From Verrucomicrobiota bacterium (GTDB taxonomy: Bacteria; Verrucomicrobiota; Verrucomicrobiia; Chthoniobacterales; Terrimicrobiaceae), in NCBI GenBank assembly GCA_026398275.1, contig JAPLTF010000070.1, positions 1 to 64,000 of the forward strand: a stretch of 64,000 nt of DNA. Reading direction: 5' to 3'. The notes under the pieces are model-generated. The model made no database searches. It saw nothing but the letters and a program-made list of their open reading frames with translations, and had not been told where the DNA came from. Position numbers and translations under genes: made by a program. Positions 45,537-54,126 of this stretch are shown here, one piece after another. Each line of letters begins with the position of its first letter. The first letter of the stretch is position 1.

Positions 45537-46361
45537 TCAGGAACAAAACCGTTTGCCCAGCGGGAATGTCCCGAGGCTCGTCAGCGAGCGGGCGATTTTT
45601 TCCGCGCGGCCGAGGGCGCGCTTGACGGCCGGGGTATCCGGTCCGCCCTCGATCTCGACATAGAAGACATACGTCTGCGGCTGGCCGGGGACCGGGCGGG
45701 ACACGATGCGGGTCAGGCTCACATGCTCGCGCGCGAACGGGCCGAGAAATTTGTGCAGGCTCCCGCATTCGTTCCGGAGCGCGGCGATGAGCGCGGTGCG
45801 GCCCGGCTTGCGCGTCGCCGCCGGCTTCCGCGAAATCACAAAGAAGTTCGTGACGTTCACCGGTTCGCCCCCGGAGGGAAACTCGATGACATCCAGCCCG
45901 TAGAGTGCGGCGGTGCCGGGGGACGCCAGCGCGGCCGCGTTCCGGCTTTCCGCTGCGCGCTTGGCGGCCACTGCGGTGCTTGAGACGGGCACGAGCTTGG
46001 CAGCCGGGAGGTTCTGCTTGAGCCATTCGCTGTGGTGCTTGATTTGGATGAAATGCGAGTAGACCGTGTTCACGGGTTTCCCCGCGCGACCGAGCAGGGC
46101 GATCCGGATATCCAGCGAAAGCTCCTCCCGGATCGAGACCTTCCCCGCATGGCGGATCAAAAGATCCACCGTGTCGTAAACCGTGCCTCCCGAGGAATTC
46201 TCCACCGGGATCAGCCCCATGCCGGCATCGCCCGCCAGCACGCGGTCAAAGATGCCCTCGATGCTCCCGCAGCCGACATACGCAGCCGCTTCGCCAAACC
46301 GCTGCCGCGCAAGAATCGCGGAAAATGTTCCGTCCGGTCCGAGATAAGCGATGGATTTCAT
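45537..46361 (-). CDS. pheA: Prephenate dehydratase
   Basis: The 274-residue enzyme converts prephenate to phenylpyruvate for phenylalanine synthesis. It starts MKSIAYLGPDGTFSAILARQ. The catalytic domain continues with GLIPVENSSGGTVYDTVDLL and EPVNVTNFFVISRK, equivalent to the usual TRF motif but with TNF. A C-terminal ACT domain follows (TALIAALRNECGSLHKFLGP, then SLTRIVSRPVPGQPQTYVFY) and probably senses Phe. No chorismate mutase domain is fused in front. It begins 31 bases after the rsmE stop, downstream of the terminator-like palindrome there. Confidence 0.93.
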   Translation of the reverse strand: MKSIAYLGPDGTFSAILARQRFGEAAAYVGCGSIEGIFDRVLAGDAGMGLIPVENSSGGTVYDTVDLLIRHAGKVSIREELSLDIRIALLGRAGKPVNTVYSHFIQIKHHSEWLKQNLPAAKLVPVSSTAVAAKRAAESRNAAALASPGTAALYGLDVIEFPSGGEPVNVTNFFVISRKPAATRKPGRTALIAALRNECGSLHKFLGPFAREHVSLTRIVSRPVPGQPQTYVFYVEIEGGPDTPAVKRALGRAEKIARSLTSLGTFPLGKRFCS

Positions 46362-46370
46362 GGGGCGTTT

Positions 46371-46402
46371 AAAAAACTGTGATGCGGCCGCATCACAGTT
46401 TT
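46371..46402 (-). terminator. 30-bp perfect palindrome overlapping the rsmE stop codon
   Basis: AAAACTGTGATGCGG (46373-46387) is the exact reverse complement of the following 15 bases, giving a 30-bp perfect palindrome. On the minus strand it is followed by further T residues (the A-run 46371-46376), the form of an intrinsic terminator. The rsmE stop codon (46393-46395) lies inside the stem. The sequence could also act in the plus direction. Confidence 0.7.
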
Positions 46403-47145
46403 GTGGGTTGGAAGAGTTCGTGGGCGAGGACGCTGAGGCAGTAGATCGCGGCGGTTTCGGTGCGCAGGATGATCGGTCCGAGGGTGACGGGGAGGCATCC
46501 GTTGCTTTTTGCCAGGGAGAGTTCGGCGGGGGTGAAGTCGCCCTCCGGGCCGACCAGAACGGTGGCGCTGCGCGGGAGGCGCGAGTGGGTCGAGACAAAA
46601 TCCGCGAGGATCGATTTGAGCGGCTTGGCATCCGGCTGGAGGGACGCGATGAGCATGAGTTCGCTGCGCTCGGCGCGCTCGAAAAACTCTTTGGGGGCGG
46701 AGGGTTTGGCGACCGCCGGGAGGTGGTTCTGACCGCACTGCTTGCAGGCCTCGAGGGCAACCTCCTGCCACTTGGCGCGCTTTTTCTCAAGCTCTGCGGC
46801 ATCGAGCTGGACCACGGTCCGGTCGGAGAGGATTGGCGCGATCAGGGATGCGCCCAGCTCCACGGCTTTCTGCACGATGAGGTCCATGTTCTTTCCCTTG
46901 GGAACCGCCTGGGCGAGGGTGATCGAGCAGGGCGGGGGAGGGGTTTTCGTCGCGGAGGAAACCTTCAGCTTCACGCCTTTGGGATTGGCCTCCACAATGA
47001 CAGCTGCGGCCTCGCGTCCGGCTCCGTCGAATACGGTGACCCGCTCGTCGGCCCCGAGCCGCAGGACGTTTGCGCAGTGGTGGGATTCGTCGGCGGGCAG
47101 GGTTGCGGATTCCCAGTTTTCAGCGGGCAGGTGGAAGCGGTGCAT
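46393..47145 (-). CDS. rsmE: 16S rRNA m3U1498 methyltransferase
   Basis: The 250-residue SPOUT-class enzyme methylates U1498 of 16S rRNA. The N-terminal PUA-like domain (MHRFHLPAENWESATLPADE, SHHCANVLRLGADERVTVFD) precedes a knotted methyltransferase domain. That domain has VQKAVELGASLIAPILSDRT, EACKQCGQNHLPAV, the SAM-binding VLVGPEGDFTPAELSLAKSN and LGPIILRTETAAI. The ATG at 47145 gives the normal start and overlaps the upstream reductase gene by 26 bases. The end runs into a 30-bp palindrome. Confidence 0.95.
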   Translation of the reverse strand: MHRFHLPAENWESATLPADESHHCANVLRLGADERVTVFDGAGREAAAVIVEANPKGVKLKVSSATKTPPPPCSITLAQAVPKGKNMDLIVQKAVELGASLIAPILSDRTVVQLDAAELEKKRAKWQEVALEACKQCGQNHLPAVAKPSAPKEFFERAERSELMLIASLQPDAKPLKSILADFVSTHSRLPRSATVLVGPEGDFTPAELSLAKSNGCLPVTLGPIILRTETAAIYCLSVLAHELFQPTKL

Positions 47146-48004
47146 ATTTTTTTTGGATGTAATCGCGGACGGCATCCTGCCAGGGGCGGGGAACGATGCC
47201 GGTGACGCGGGTGAGTTTTTCTGTGGAGAGAATGGTATGAACAGGCCGGGGGGCTTTGAAAGCTTTCATATCCTTCAGGCGGACAGGTTCGACAACCGTC
47301 GTCGCGAGCGGAAGGCCGGCCTCGGCGGCGCATTGAATGGCGTAGGCCCCGTAGTCCCGCCACGAGCAGCCCCCGGTGTTGCAGGCATGGTAGAGCCCGC
47401 CGGGGAGGGCCGGATCGAAAAACGGTTCCAGCCAGCCGGCCACATCGGGCGCGTAGGTCGGCGAGGAAAATTTGTCCGCAACCGCCTCCACCCGCGGGTT
47501 CGTGCGGGCGCGTTCGAGGATCATGTCCACAAAGCTCGGCTTGTCCGGCCCGAAGACCCAGCAGACGCGGACGACGAGGTGCGAGGGGGCATCCGTCAGG
47601 ACTGCGGACTCGCCATCGAGTTTTGTCTGTCCATACCATCCGAGCGGATGGGCGGCATCCTCCTCCGAGTAGGGGGAGATCTTCAGTCCGTCCATCACGT
47701 AGTCGGTGCTGAAGTGGATGAAGCGGGCCCCCTTCCGCGTTGCGGCGGCGGCCATCGAGGCCGGGGCCAGCGCGTTCACCGTGCGGGCCTCGTCGTGCCG
47801 CGTCTCGCACTCGTCCACATTTGTCATCCCCGTTCCGTTGACCAGCACGTCGAAGGTTGCGCCCGCGAGGAGTTTCTCCATCGCGGAAAGATCCGCCACA
47901 TCAAGCTCCGGCCGCGACAGGCACGAAACCTCATGGGCCGGGCCCCAGACTTTTGCCAGCGCAGCAGCGAGGCGGCCGCGGCCGCCCAGAATCAGGATTT
48001 TCAT
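47120..48004 (-). CDS. RmlD-like dTDP-4-dehydrorhamnose reductase family protein
   Basis: The 294-residue extended SDR starts MKILILGGRGRLAAALAKVW, a slightly unusual Gly-rich NAD(P) loop. LDVADLSAMEKLLAGATFDV, VDECETRHDEARTVNALAPA, FIHFSTDYVMDG and the catalytic Y-x3-K in LGWYGQTKLDGESA match the RmlD group. Members make dTDP-rhamnose or related sugars; no rmlA, rmlB or rmlC is nearby, so the substrate is uncertain. It overlaps rsmE by 26 bases and probably heads the rsmE-pheA-tolB-pal direction of transcription. Confidence 0.85.
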   Translation of the reverse strand: MKILILGGRGRLAAALAKVWGPAHEVSCLSRPELDVADLSAMEKLLAGATFDVLVNGTGMTNVDECETRHDEARTVNALAPASMAAAATRKGARFIHFSTDYVMDGLKISPYSEEDAAHPLGWYGQTKLDGESAVLTDAPSHLVVRVCWVFGPDKPSFVDMILERARTNPRVEAVADKFSSPTYAPDVAGWLEPFFDPALPGGLYHACNTGGCSWRDYGAYAIQCAAEAGLPLATTVVEPVRLKDMKAFKAPRPVHTILSTEKLTRVTGIVPRPWQDAVRDYIQKKYAPLPPAR

Positions 48005-48096
48005 GGAATGCGGAGGGGCGGTGGATTTGGCATGGTGCCCGCAAAATTTTCATGCCCGGACTGGAAGGTCAAGGGAGGGTTTGATATATTGAGCGC

Positions 48097-49236
48097 ATGA
48101 AAAGCGCTTTGTCCGCAGTTCTGACCTTCGCCTTTGCACTGTGCGCGCACGCGGAATTTCGCGGCGCATGGATTTCCTCCGTCTACAACATCAATTTTCC
48201 TGCAGGCAGCGGGCTTTCCGCCGATGCGCAAAAAGCCCAGGCCATCCGCCTCCTCGACGCCGCGAAGGCCGCGGGCCTGAATGCCGTCCTCTTGCAGGTG
48301 CGACCCGAGAGCGACGCCCTCTACGATTCGCCGATCGAGCCGTGGAGCAGGTATCTCACGGGATCGCAGGGCCGCTCGCCCGGGTATGATCCCCTCGCCT
48401 TTTTTATCTCCGAGGCGAAAAAGCGGGGGATCGCCGTCCATGCCTGGCTGAACCCCTACCGCGCCGCGGCAAATGCCGGCGAGCCGCGGTCCGAAAACCA
48501 CATCAGCAAAAAATTTCCACAATTCGCCTACCGGGTCGGGAGCGTGCTCTGGATGGACCCCGGTGCGCCGCCGGTGCAGAAGCAGATCGTGAACGTCGCC
48601 CGCGATCTGGTGAAGAGGTATGACATCGCGGGAATCCATCTCGACGATTATTTTTACCCGTATCCCACGAACAGCGGGGCGGTCTACCCGTTTCCCGATG
48701 ACAAAACCTACGCGGCCTACCGGGCCGGCGGAGGCGCGCTCGACAAGGCAGACTGGCGCCGCAACAACGTGAACACACTCGTCCGCACACTCGGCGAGGC
48801 GGTCCACTCCGCGAGGCCCGGGGTGCTTTTCGGCGTGAGCCCGTTCGGCATCTATACCAAGGGCTCGCCTCCGGATGTCAAAGCCGGCGTCGACCAGCTT
48901 CACGATCTCTACTCCGACCCGGTGAAATGGATGCGCGAGGGGTGGGTGGATTACCTGGCTCCCCAGCTCTACTGGGCTGAAGGTGGCCCCCAGAGCTTCT
49001 CCTCCCTCCTGCGCTGGTGGCGCAGCCCGCAGGTCAACCCGCGCGGCGTGCCCGTCTGGCCGGGCATCGCGGCCGACCGGATGTCCTCGCACGGATGGCC
49101 GGCCTCGGAGATCGCCACCCAGCTCGGCCTGGAAAAATCCATCGCCCCGCGCGGGCGCGGCGGATTCCTCCTGTGGAATATCGGTCCGGTTGCCAACAAT
49201 ACCAAGGGCGTTGTTCCGGCGATCCGGGCGCAATAG
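48097..49236 (+). CDS. Exported GHL10-family glycoside hydrolase-like protein
   Basis: The 379-residue protein has a signal peptide (MKSALSAVLTFAFALCAHA) and one GHL10/DUF187 domain. EFRGAWISSVYNINFPAGSG, GLNAVLLQVRPESDALYDS, IAVHAWLNPYRAAANAG, DIAGIHLDDYFYPYP and VDYLAPQLYWAEGG are the family's barrel motifs, with acidic residues in HLDDYF as candidate catalysts. The related FenI-type proteins act in the cell envelope, probably on glycan or peptidoglycan. It diverges from the RmlD-like gene; the next gene follows on the same strand. Confidence 0.88.
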   Translation: MKSALSAVLTFAFALCAHAEFRGAWISSVYNINFPAGSGLSADAQKAQAIRLLDAAKAAGLNAVLLQVRPESDALYDSPIEPWSRYLTGSQGRSPGYDPLAFFISEAKKRGIAVHAWLNPYRAAANAGEPRSENHISKKFPQFAYRVGSVLWMDPGAPPVQKQIVNVARDLVKRYDIAGIHLDDYFYPYPTNSGAVYPFPDDKTYAAYRAGGGALDKADWRRNNVNTLVRTLGEAVHSARPGVLFGVSPFGIYTKGSPPDVKAGVDQLHDLYSDPVKWMREGWVDYLAPQLYWAEGGPQSFSSLLRWWRSPQVNPRGVPVWPGIAADRMSSHGWPASEIATQLGLEKSIAPRGRGGFLLWNIGPVANNTKGVVPAIRAQ

Positions 49237-49314
49237 CGGGGATTGTCCGCGTTGGTTTTCGCTTTCAAGTTGATATTGGGCCGCCGCTGGAGCAATCTGT
49301 GTGGCTCTTTTGTG

Positions 49315-51492
49315 ATGACCATCCTTCGGAAATTCCTCCTTCTCGCCTGCGGCTTTCTTTTGCTCGCGGCCCCGGCGTGGTCGCAGGAGGCTTCGGACCT
49401 TTTCCTGCGGGCGTATCAGGATTTTCAGGCGGGCGAGAAGCTCGAGCGTGACGGGAGTCCGCGCGAGGCGTTTGCCCGTTATCAGAGCGCGGCAAAGCTC
49501 CTCGAGCAGATCGTCAAAGCGCAGCCGGACTGGCAGCCCTCCGTCATCGAATACCGGCTCAAAAAAACCCGCGAGAACATCACCCGCCTCGAAGGCGAGG
49601 TCGCCGCGCTGCCCGCTGTTCAGGAGGGGCCCGAGGGCCCGCTTCCGCAGCCCGACGTGCCTCTCCCGCCGCCGGTCATCAATACCAGCCAGCCGCTGAT
49701 TCCCCGCCCGCCCGCGAACGGAACGCGCCAGCCCGTCCCAACCGCGACCCCGCGCCCCACTCAAGTTCCGACCAGCGAATCCGCAGCCCTGCGCCAGCAG
49801 CTCGCCGCCGCGCGCGCCGAGAATGAACGCCTGCAGGACAAGCTCTCCCGCCAGTCCGCCGAAGTCCGCAGCAAGCTCGTCGAAATCGATAAAATCAAAG
49901 TGACGGTCGTCGAGCTCAAGGCCCAGCTTGCGCAGGCTCAGGATGCCATGGAGACCGCGGCGAAAGACCGCGAGGTTCCCAAGGCGGTCCAGGTGGACGA
50001 CAAGCGCGTGGCCGAACTGACCGATCGCATCCAGGGAGCCGAGGCGGACAACGAGGCGCTCATCGAGGAAAACCAGCGCCTCCTCGCAAAGCTGGAGAGC
50101 GCTTCGAAATACATCGAGTCCGCGGATTCCGGGCGGAAGGTTTTGGAGGAAGACCGCAAAAAGATCGCGAAGCAGCGCGATGAGGTCATCGCCCGCACGA
50201 AGAGGATCAAGGACAACACGGCGGCGCTCGAGAAGCTGACGCAGGAAAAAGAAGACCTTCAGGCCCGGTTTGCCAAGGAGAAGAAGGAGCTTGAGGACAA
50301 GCTGGCCAAGGCGACGGACAGCGAGAAACTCGACAGGCTGGCCGCAGAGAACAAGGACCTTGCCGCCCGCCTGGCAGAGACCGAAAAGAAGCTCGCCGAT
50401 GCCGCCGCCAAGCCGGCGGAAAACGACAAGGTGCTCACCGACCTCCGCAGCGAGATCAATTCTCTCAACGACCGTCTCCTGGAGAGCCAGGCCCAGATCG
50501 CCACGCGCGACGACCAGCTCAAGGCCCTGGCCAAGCAGCTCGACGAATCGTCCGGTGAGGCCGCCCGGCTCAAATTGAACCCCCAGCCGACGGACGACGA
50601 GAAGCGCACGATGGTGGAGAACGATCTCCTCCGCGGAATCATCCTCCGCCAGATCAAGGAGCAGGCTGAGCGGGATGCCGCCCGCAACGGGCTGGAAAAG
50701 GAAATCCAGACCCTCCAGGTCAAATCCGACACGATCTCCAGCCAGCTCGCCATCCTTTCCCGCCCTGCGTTTCAGCTCACCGATGACGAGCGCCTGCTTT
50801 TCAAGGAACCGATCGCGGCGCTGAGCGAGCCGGATTCTTCCTCCCTGAACGTTTCCATGGTCGTGGCCAAACCCGCTGACGGATTTCCGGCTCCGACTGC
50901 CGCCGAGGGGCCGGAATCCCTGCCGGATGCCACCCGCGACATGGTGGACCAGGCCAGGAAGCTGTTTGAGCAGGGGCGTTTCGGCGACGCCGAAAAGCTC
51001 TACCAGCAGATTGTGGATTCGGCTCCGAACAACTATTTCGCACTGTCCAATCTCGGGGTCACACAAATCCAGGTGCGCAAGCTTTCCGCGGCGGAGGTCG
51101 CGCTCAAAAAGGCGATTGAGATCAACCCCAAGGATGCCTTTGCCGCCACCAACCGCGGCATCGTCTATTGCAAACAGGGCCGGTTCGACGATGCGGTTGC
51201 CGCATTAAAGGAGGCGATCATCTCCGACGATAAGGACTACATTGCCCAAAATTATCTCGGCATCTGTTACGGAGAGAAAGGGCTCAAGGGAAAAGCGGAG
51301 GAGGCCTTCAAGCGCAGTATCGAAATCCGCGACGATTATGCGGATGCGCACTTCAACCTCGCCGTGCTCTACGCCACGACCGAGCCACCCTCGCTCGATC
51401 TCGCGAGGGAACATTACAAAAAGGCGGTCGCCCTCGGCTCCACTGCGGATCCCTCCCTCGAAAAACTTCTCGATCTGCCGGGCGCGCCCTGA
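49315..51492 (+). CDS. Secreted coiled-coil and TPR protein
   Basis: The 725-residue protein starts with a signal peptide (MTILRKFLLLACGFLLLAAP, cleavage near AWSQ). A short helical domain and a Pro/Thr-rich linker (roughly 115-165) follow. A long coiled coil (roughly 170-480) is rich in Glu, Lys, Ala and Leu, with segments such as LRQQLAAARAENERLQDKLS. Classical TPRs cover the last ~190 residues (ARKLFEQGRFGDAEKLYQQI, DAFAATNRGIVYCKQGRFDD, KAEEAFKRSIEIRDDYADAH). The ATG at 49315 gives the signal peptide. No known family; an envelope scaffold or cell-division-related role fits the layout. It follows the GHL10 gene by 78 bases. Confidence 0.8.
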   Translation: MTILRKFLLLACGFLLLAAPAWSQEASDLFLRAYQDFQAGEKLERDGSPREAFARYQSAAKLLEQIVKAQPDWQPSVIEYRLKKTRENITRLEGEVAALPAVQEGPEGPLPQPDVPLPPPVINTSQPLIPRPPANGTRQPVPTATPRPTQVPTSESAALRQQLAAARAENERLQDKLSRQSAEVRSKLVEIDKIKVTVVELKAQLAQAQDAMETAAKDREVPKAVQVDDKRVAELTDRIQGAEADNEALIEENQRLLAKLESASKYIESADSGRKVLEEDRKKIAKQRDEVIARTKRIKDNTAALEKLTQEKEDLQARFAKEKKELEDKLAKATDSEKLDRLAAENKDLAARLAETEKKLADAAAKPAENDKVLTDLRSEINSLNDRLLESQAQIATRDDQLKALAKQLDESSGEAARLKLNPQPTDDEKRTMVENDLLRGIILRQIKEQAERDAARNGLEKEIQTLQVKSDTISSQLAILSRPAFQLTDDERLLFKEPIAALSEPDSSSLNVSMVVAKPADGFPAPTAAEGPESLPDATRDMVDQARKLFEQGRFGDAEKLYQQIVDSAPNNYFALSNLGVTQIQVRKLSAAEVALKKAIEINPKDAFAATNRGIVYCKQGRFDDAVAALKEAIISDDKDYIAQNYLGICYGEKGLKGKAEEAFKRSIEIRDDYADAHFNLAVLYATTEPPSLDLAREHYKKAVALGSTADPSLEKLLDLPGAP

Positions 51493-51605
51493 AGCTGGCG
51501 GTTGCCGCATCCGGGCTGATCCCCCTCTGAGAATTGGAAGTATTCCGCGCGAAATCTTGCAACGCCCCGGAAACGTTCATAGCGTCAGTTCCGTCATGGC
51601 AACGC

Positions 51606-52844
51606 ATGGTTACGCAAAGCAGCGTGCATCCTAAATCCGGAGGAAAGCCCGTTTCCGCAGCTTCCCCTGTTTCCCGCCGCACCCGTTCCCGCGCTGTGGC
51701 CTCGGTCCGTCTCGGCATTGCCGGGGTTGGCAACATGGGCGGATATCACGCGCGGCTTGTGCTTTCGGGAGCGGTTTCCGGCTGCGTTCTCGCGGCCGTG
51801 TGCGACACCGATGCCGGCAGGATACGGCCATACGGGGATGCGGACCGGTTTGCCGATGCCGGCGAGATGATCCGCTCGGGGAAGATCGACGCCATCCTCA
51901 TCGCCACTCCGCACTATTCGCACACGCCGATCGGCATTGAGGCGCTCCGGGCCGGGCTGCACGTTCTTGTCGAAAAACCGATCTCCGTCCAAAAAGCCGA
52001 TGCCGAAAAACTCATCGCGGCGCACCGGTCGAAGCGGCAGGTTTTTGCCGCGATGTTCAACCAGCGGACCGATCCGGTTTTCCAGAAAATCCGGTCGTTG
52101 GTGAGCGCCGGCGAGTTGGGCGAGATCCGGCGGGTGCAGTGGACGATCACCGACTGGTTCCGCAGCCAGGCCTATTACGATTCCGGCGGCTGGCGTGCGA
52201 CCTGGGCCGGAGAAGGCGGCGGGGTCCTGCTCAACCAGTGCGTTCACAACATCGACCTTTTCCAGTGGATTTTCGGGATGCCGCAGAAGGTGCGCGCTCT
52301 CTGCTGCTTCGGGCGCCACCATGCCATCGAGGTCGAGGACGATGTCAGCGCGATCTTCGAGTTTGCCAGCGGAGCGACCGCCGTGCTGGTGACGTCCACG
52401 GGGGAGGCCCCCGGCGTCAACCGCCTCGAGGTCTCCGGCGATCTCGGCCGGCTCACCTGCGAGCAGCGCAGGCTGACCTTTGTCAGGAACGAAGTTGGAA
52501 CGGCGGAGTATTCGCGCACCACCCGTGAGGGCTATCTCCCGCCCGCCACGTGGCAGGTCGAAATCCCGGTTCCGGCCGATGCCGGAAACCAGCATCGCGA
52601 AATCCTCGAGAACTTCATCCGGGCGATCCTTTATGGCGAGGAGCTGATCGCGCCGGCGGAGGAAGGGTTGAAATCCCTCGAGCTCATCAACGGCATCCAG
52701 CTCTCCTCGTTCAAGGACCGCACGGTGGAATTTCCAGTTTCCTCCGCCCGGTATGCCGCATTTTTGCGGGGCCGAATCGCCGGCTCCAAACCCGCCAAAA
52801 AGCCGGTTGCCTACCGGGGGGCACCGGGCAACTACCTGGCCTGA
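51606..52844 (+). CDS. Gfo/Idh/MocA-family oxidoreductase 1
   Basis: The 412-residue NAD(P)-dependent protein has a Rossmann start at VRLGIAGVGNMGGYHARLVL, the second strand with AVCDTDAG, and the hallmark HVLVEKPISVQKADAEKLI (the EKP motif with catalytic Lys). The C-terminal beta-sheet domain includes GGVLLNQCVHNIDLFQWIFG, with the GG..xD.g.H-type pattern. Such enzymes act on sugars or inositols. The first ~30 residues (MVTQSSVHPKSGGKPV, Arg/Ser-rich) are not conserved, and a GTG just before VRLGIAG could be the real start. A second family member follows after 4 bases. Confidence 0.9.
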   Translation: MVTQSSVHPKSGGKPVSAASPVSRRTRSRAVASVRLGIAGVGNMGGYHARLVLSGAVSGCVLAAVCDTDAGRIRPYGDADRFADAGEMIRSGKIDAILIATPHYSHTPIGIEALRAGLHVLVEKPISVQKADAEKLIAAHRSKRQVFAAMFNQRTDPVFQKIRSLVSAGELGEIRRVQWTITDWFRSQAYYDSGGWRATWAGEGGGVLLNQCVHNIDLFQWIFGMPQKVRALCCFGRHHAIEVEDDVSAIFEFASGATAVLVTSTGEAPGVNRLEVSGDLGRLTCEQRRLTFVRNEVGTAEYSRTTREGYLPPATWQVEIPVPADAGNQHREILENFIRAILYGEELIAPAEEGLKSLELINGIQLSSFKDRTVEFPVSSARYAAFLRGRIAGSKPAKKPVAYRGAPGNYLA

Positions 52845-52848
52845 AATT

Positions 52849-53919
52849 ATGAAAGATGGAATGAACTACGCCCCGAAAGGGAAACCCGCCCCGGTCTGCG
52901 GACCCGGAGAATTTGTTTTCGCTGCCACCGCGCTTGACCACGGCCACATTTACGGACAGTGCAACGGGCTTGTCGAAGCCGGCGGCGAACTCCGCTGGGT
53001 CTTTGATCCGGATCCGGAAAAAGCCGCCGCGTTTCAAAAATCTTTTCCGCAGGCAAAGGCCGCTGGGAGCCTTGACGAAATCTTTCAGGACGATGAGGTG
53101 AAGCTGGTCGCCGCTGCCGCCGTCCCGAGTCTGCGCGGGCCGCTCGGGTGCCGGGTGATGGAGTCCGGGCGCGACTACTTCACCGACAAGACGCCCTTCA
53201 CCACGCTGGCGCAGCTCGATGAGGCGCGCGCGACGGCTCTCCGCAGCGGAAAAAAATACATGGTCTACTTCAGCGAACGGCTGCACGTGGAGTGCGCGGT
53301 TTTCGCGGGGCAGCTCGTCGCCGACGGGGCGATCGGCCGCGTGATCCAGACCATGGGCACCGGCCCGCACAGGCTGAGCGCCGGCTCCCGCCCGCCATGG
53401 TTTTTTGAATTTGAAAAATACGGCGGCATCCTCTGCGACATCGGCAGCCACCAATGCGAGCAGTTCCTGCACTATACCGGCGCGGCGGATGCCCGGGTGA
53501 ACTTCAGCGCCGTGGCAAACTACGGCAACCCCGCGCATCCGGAGTTCGAGGATTTTGGCGAGGCTTCGTTCACCGCCGACAACGGGGCGTCCGGATACTT
53601 CCGCTGCGACTGGTTCACCCCGGATGGCCTGCGCACATGGGGGGACGGACGGACGATTCTGCTCGGGACCGACGGCTTCATCGAGATGCGGAAATACATC
53701 AACCTCGCCAGTGAGGAGACCGGTGGAGATCACCTGTTTCTCGTGGACAAAACGGGCGAGCGCCACATCCCCTGCGCGGGGAAAGTCGGGTATCCGTTCT
53801 TCGGAAAACTGATTCTCGATTGCCTCAACCGGACCGAGGAGGCCATGACCCAGGAGCACGCATTCAAAGCCGCAGAGCTCTGCCTCAAAGCCCAGGCAAC
53901 AGCGGTGCGGCTCGGCTGA
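52849..53919 (+). CDS. Gfo/Idh/MocA-family oxidoreductase 2
   Basis: This 356-residue paralogue follows the first by only 4 bases and is surely in one operon with it. The N-terminal nucleotide-binding part is atypical: GEFVFAATALDHGHIYGQCN replaces the usual Gly-rich loop with LDHGHIYG. The DYFTDKTPFTTLAQLDEARA segment takes the place of the EKP motif with DKTP. IGRVIQTMGTGPHRL and YGGILCDIGSHQCEQFLHYT are the C-domain motifs. Subgroups with DHGH and DKP variants are common in Verrucomicrobiota and Planctomycetota sugar clusters. The substrate is unknown. Confidence 0.87.
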   Translation: MKDGMNYAPKGKPAPVCGPGEFVFAATALDHGHIYGQCNGLVEAGGELRWVFDPDPEKAAAFQKSFPQAKAAGSLDEIFQDDEVKLVAAAAVPSLRGPLGCRVMESGRDYFTDKTPFTTLAQLDEARATALRSGKKYMVYFSERLHVECAVFAGQLVADGAIGRVIQTMGTGPHRLSAGSRPPWFFEFEKYGGILCDIGSHQCEQFLHYTGAADARVNFSAVANYGNPAHPEFEDFGEASFTADNGASGYFRCDWFTPDGLRTWGDGRTILLGTDGFIEMRKYINLASEETGGDHLFLVDKTGERHIPCAGKVGYPFFGKLILDCLNRTEEAMTQEHAFKAAELCLKAQATAVRLG

Positions 53920-53949
53920 GCCTCAGGTTCAACACCAGAACAAGCTCGC

Positions 53950-54126
53950 AGCGACAGCCTTGTTGCGAGGAAAATCTTCCGGCTTCGCACGCAAGCCGGG
54001 CTCTCCCAACGAGCTTTGGAAAAAATGGTCGGAACCACCGCATCTGTGATTAGCCGGCTGGAAGATGCCGACTACGAAGGGCGCTCGAAAACAGATCCCC
54101 CCGGCGCTCAGTCGTACCGGCAATGA
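53950..54126 (+). pseudogene. Remnant of a HigA/XRE-type antitoxin (helix-turn-helix)
   Basis: The frame reads SDSLVARKIFRLRTQAGLSQ, then RALEKMVGTTASVISRLEDA, then DYEGRSKT. This is the DNA-binding core of an XRE helix-turn-helix antitoxin, in which VGTT.SVISRLEDADYEGHS is a highly typical string. There is no start codon or normal N-terminus in front and the sequence diverges right after RSKT, so both ends are missing. No toxin gene is nearby. It lies between the second oxidoreductase and the convergent URO-D gene, whose end it overlaps by 19 bases. Confidence 0.7.

Noticed and set aside
48001-51066. 1021-codon open frame on the minus strand, opposite the GHL10 and coiled-coil genes
   Set aside because: It mirrors two genes with clear signal peptides and family motifs. 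Its translation is Arg/Leu/Gly-rich with no recognisable domain, as expected for the antisense of GC-rich coding sequence.
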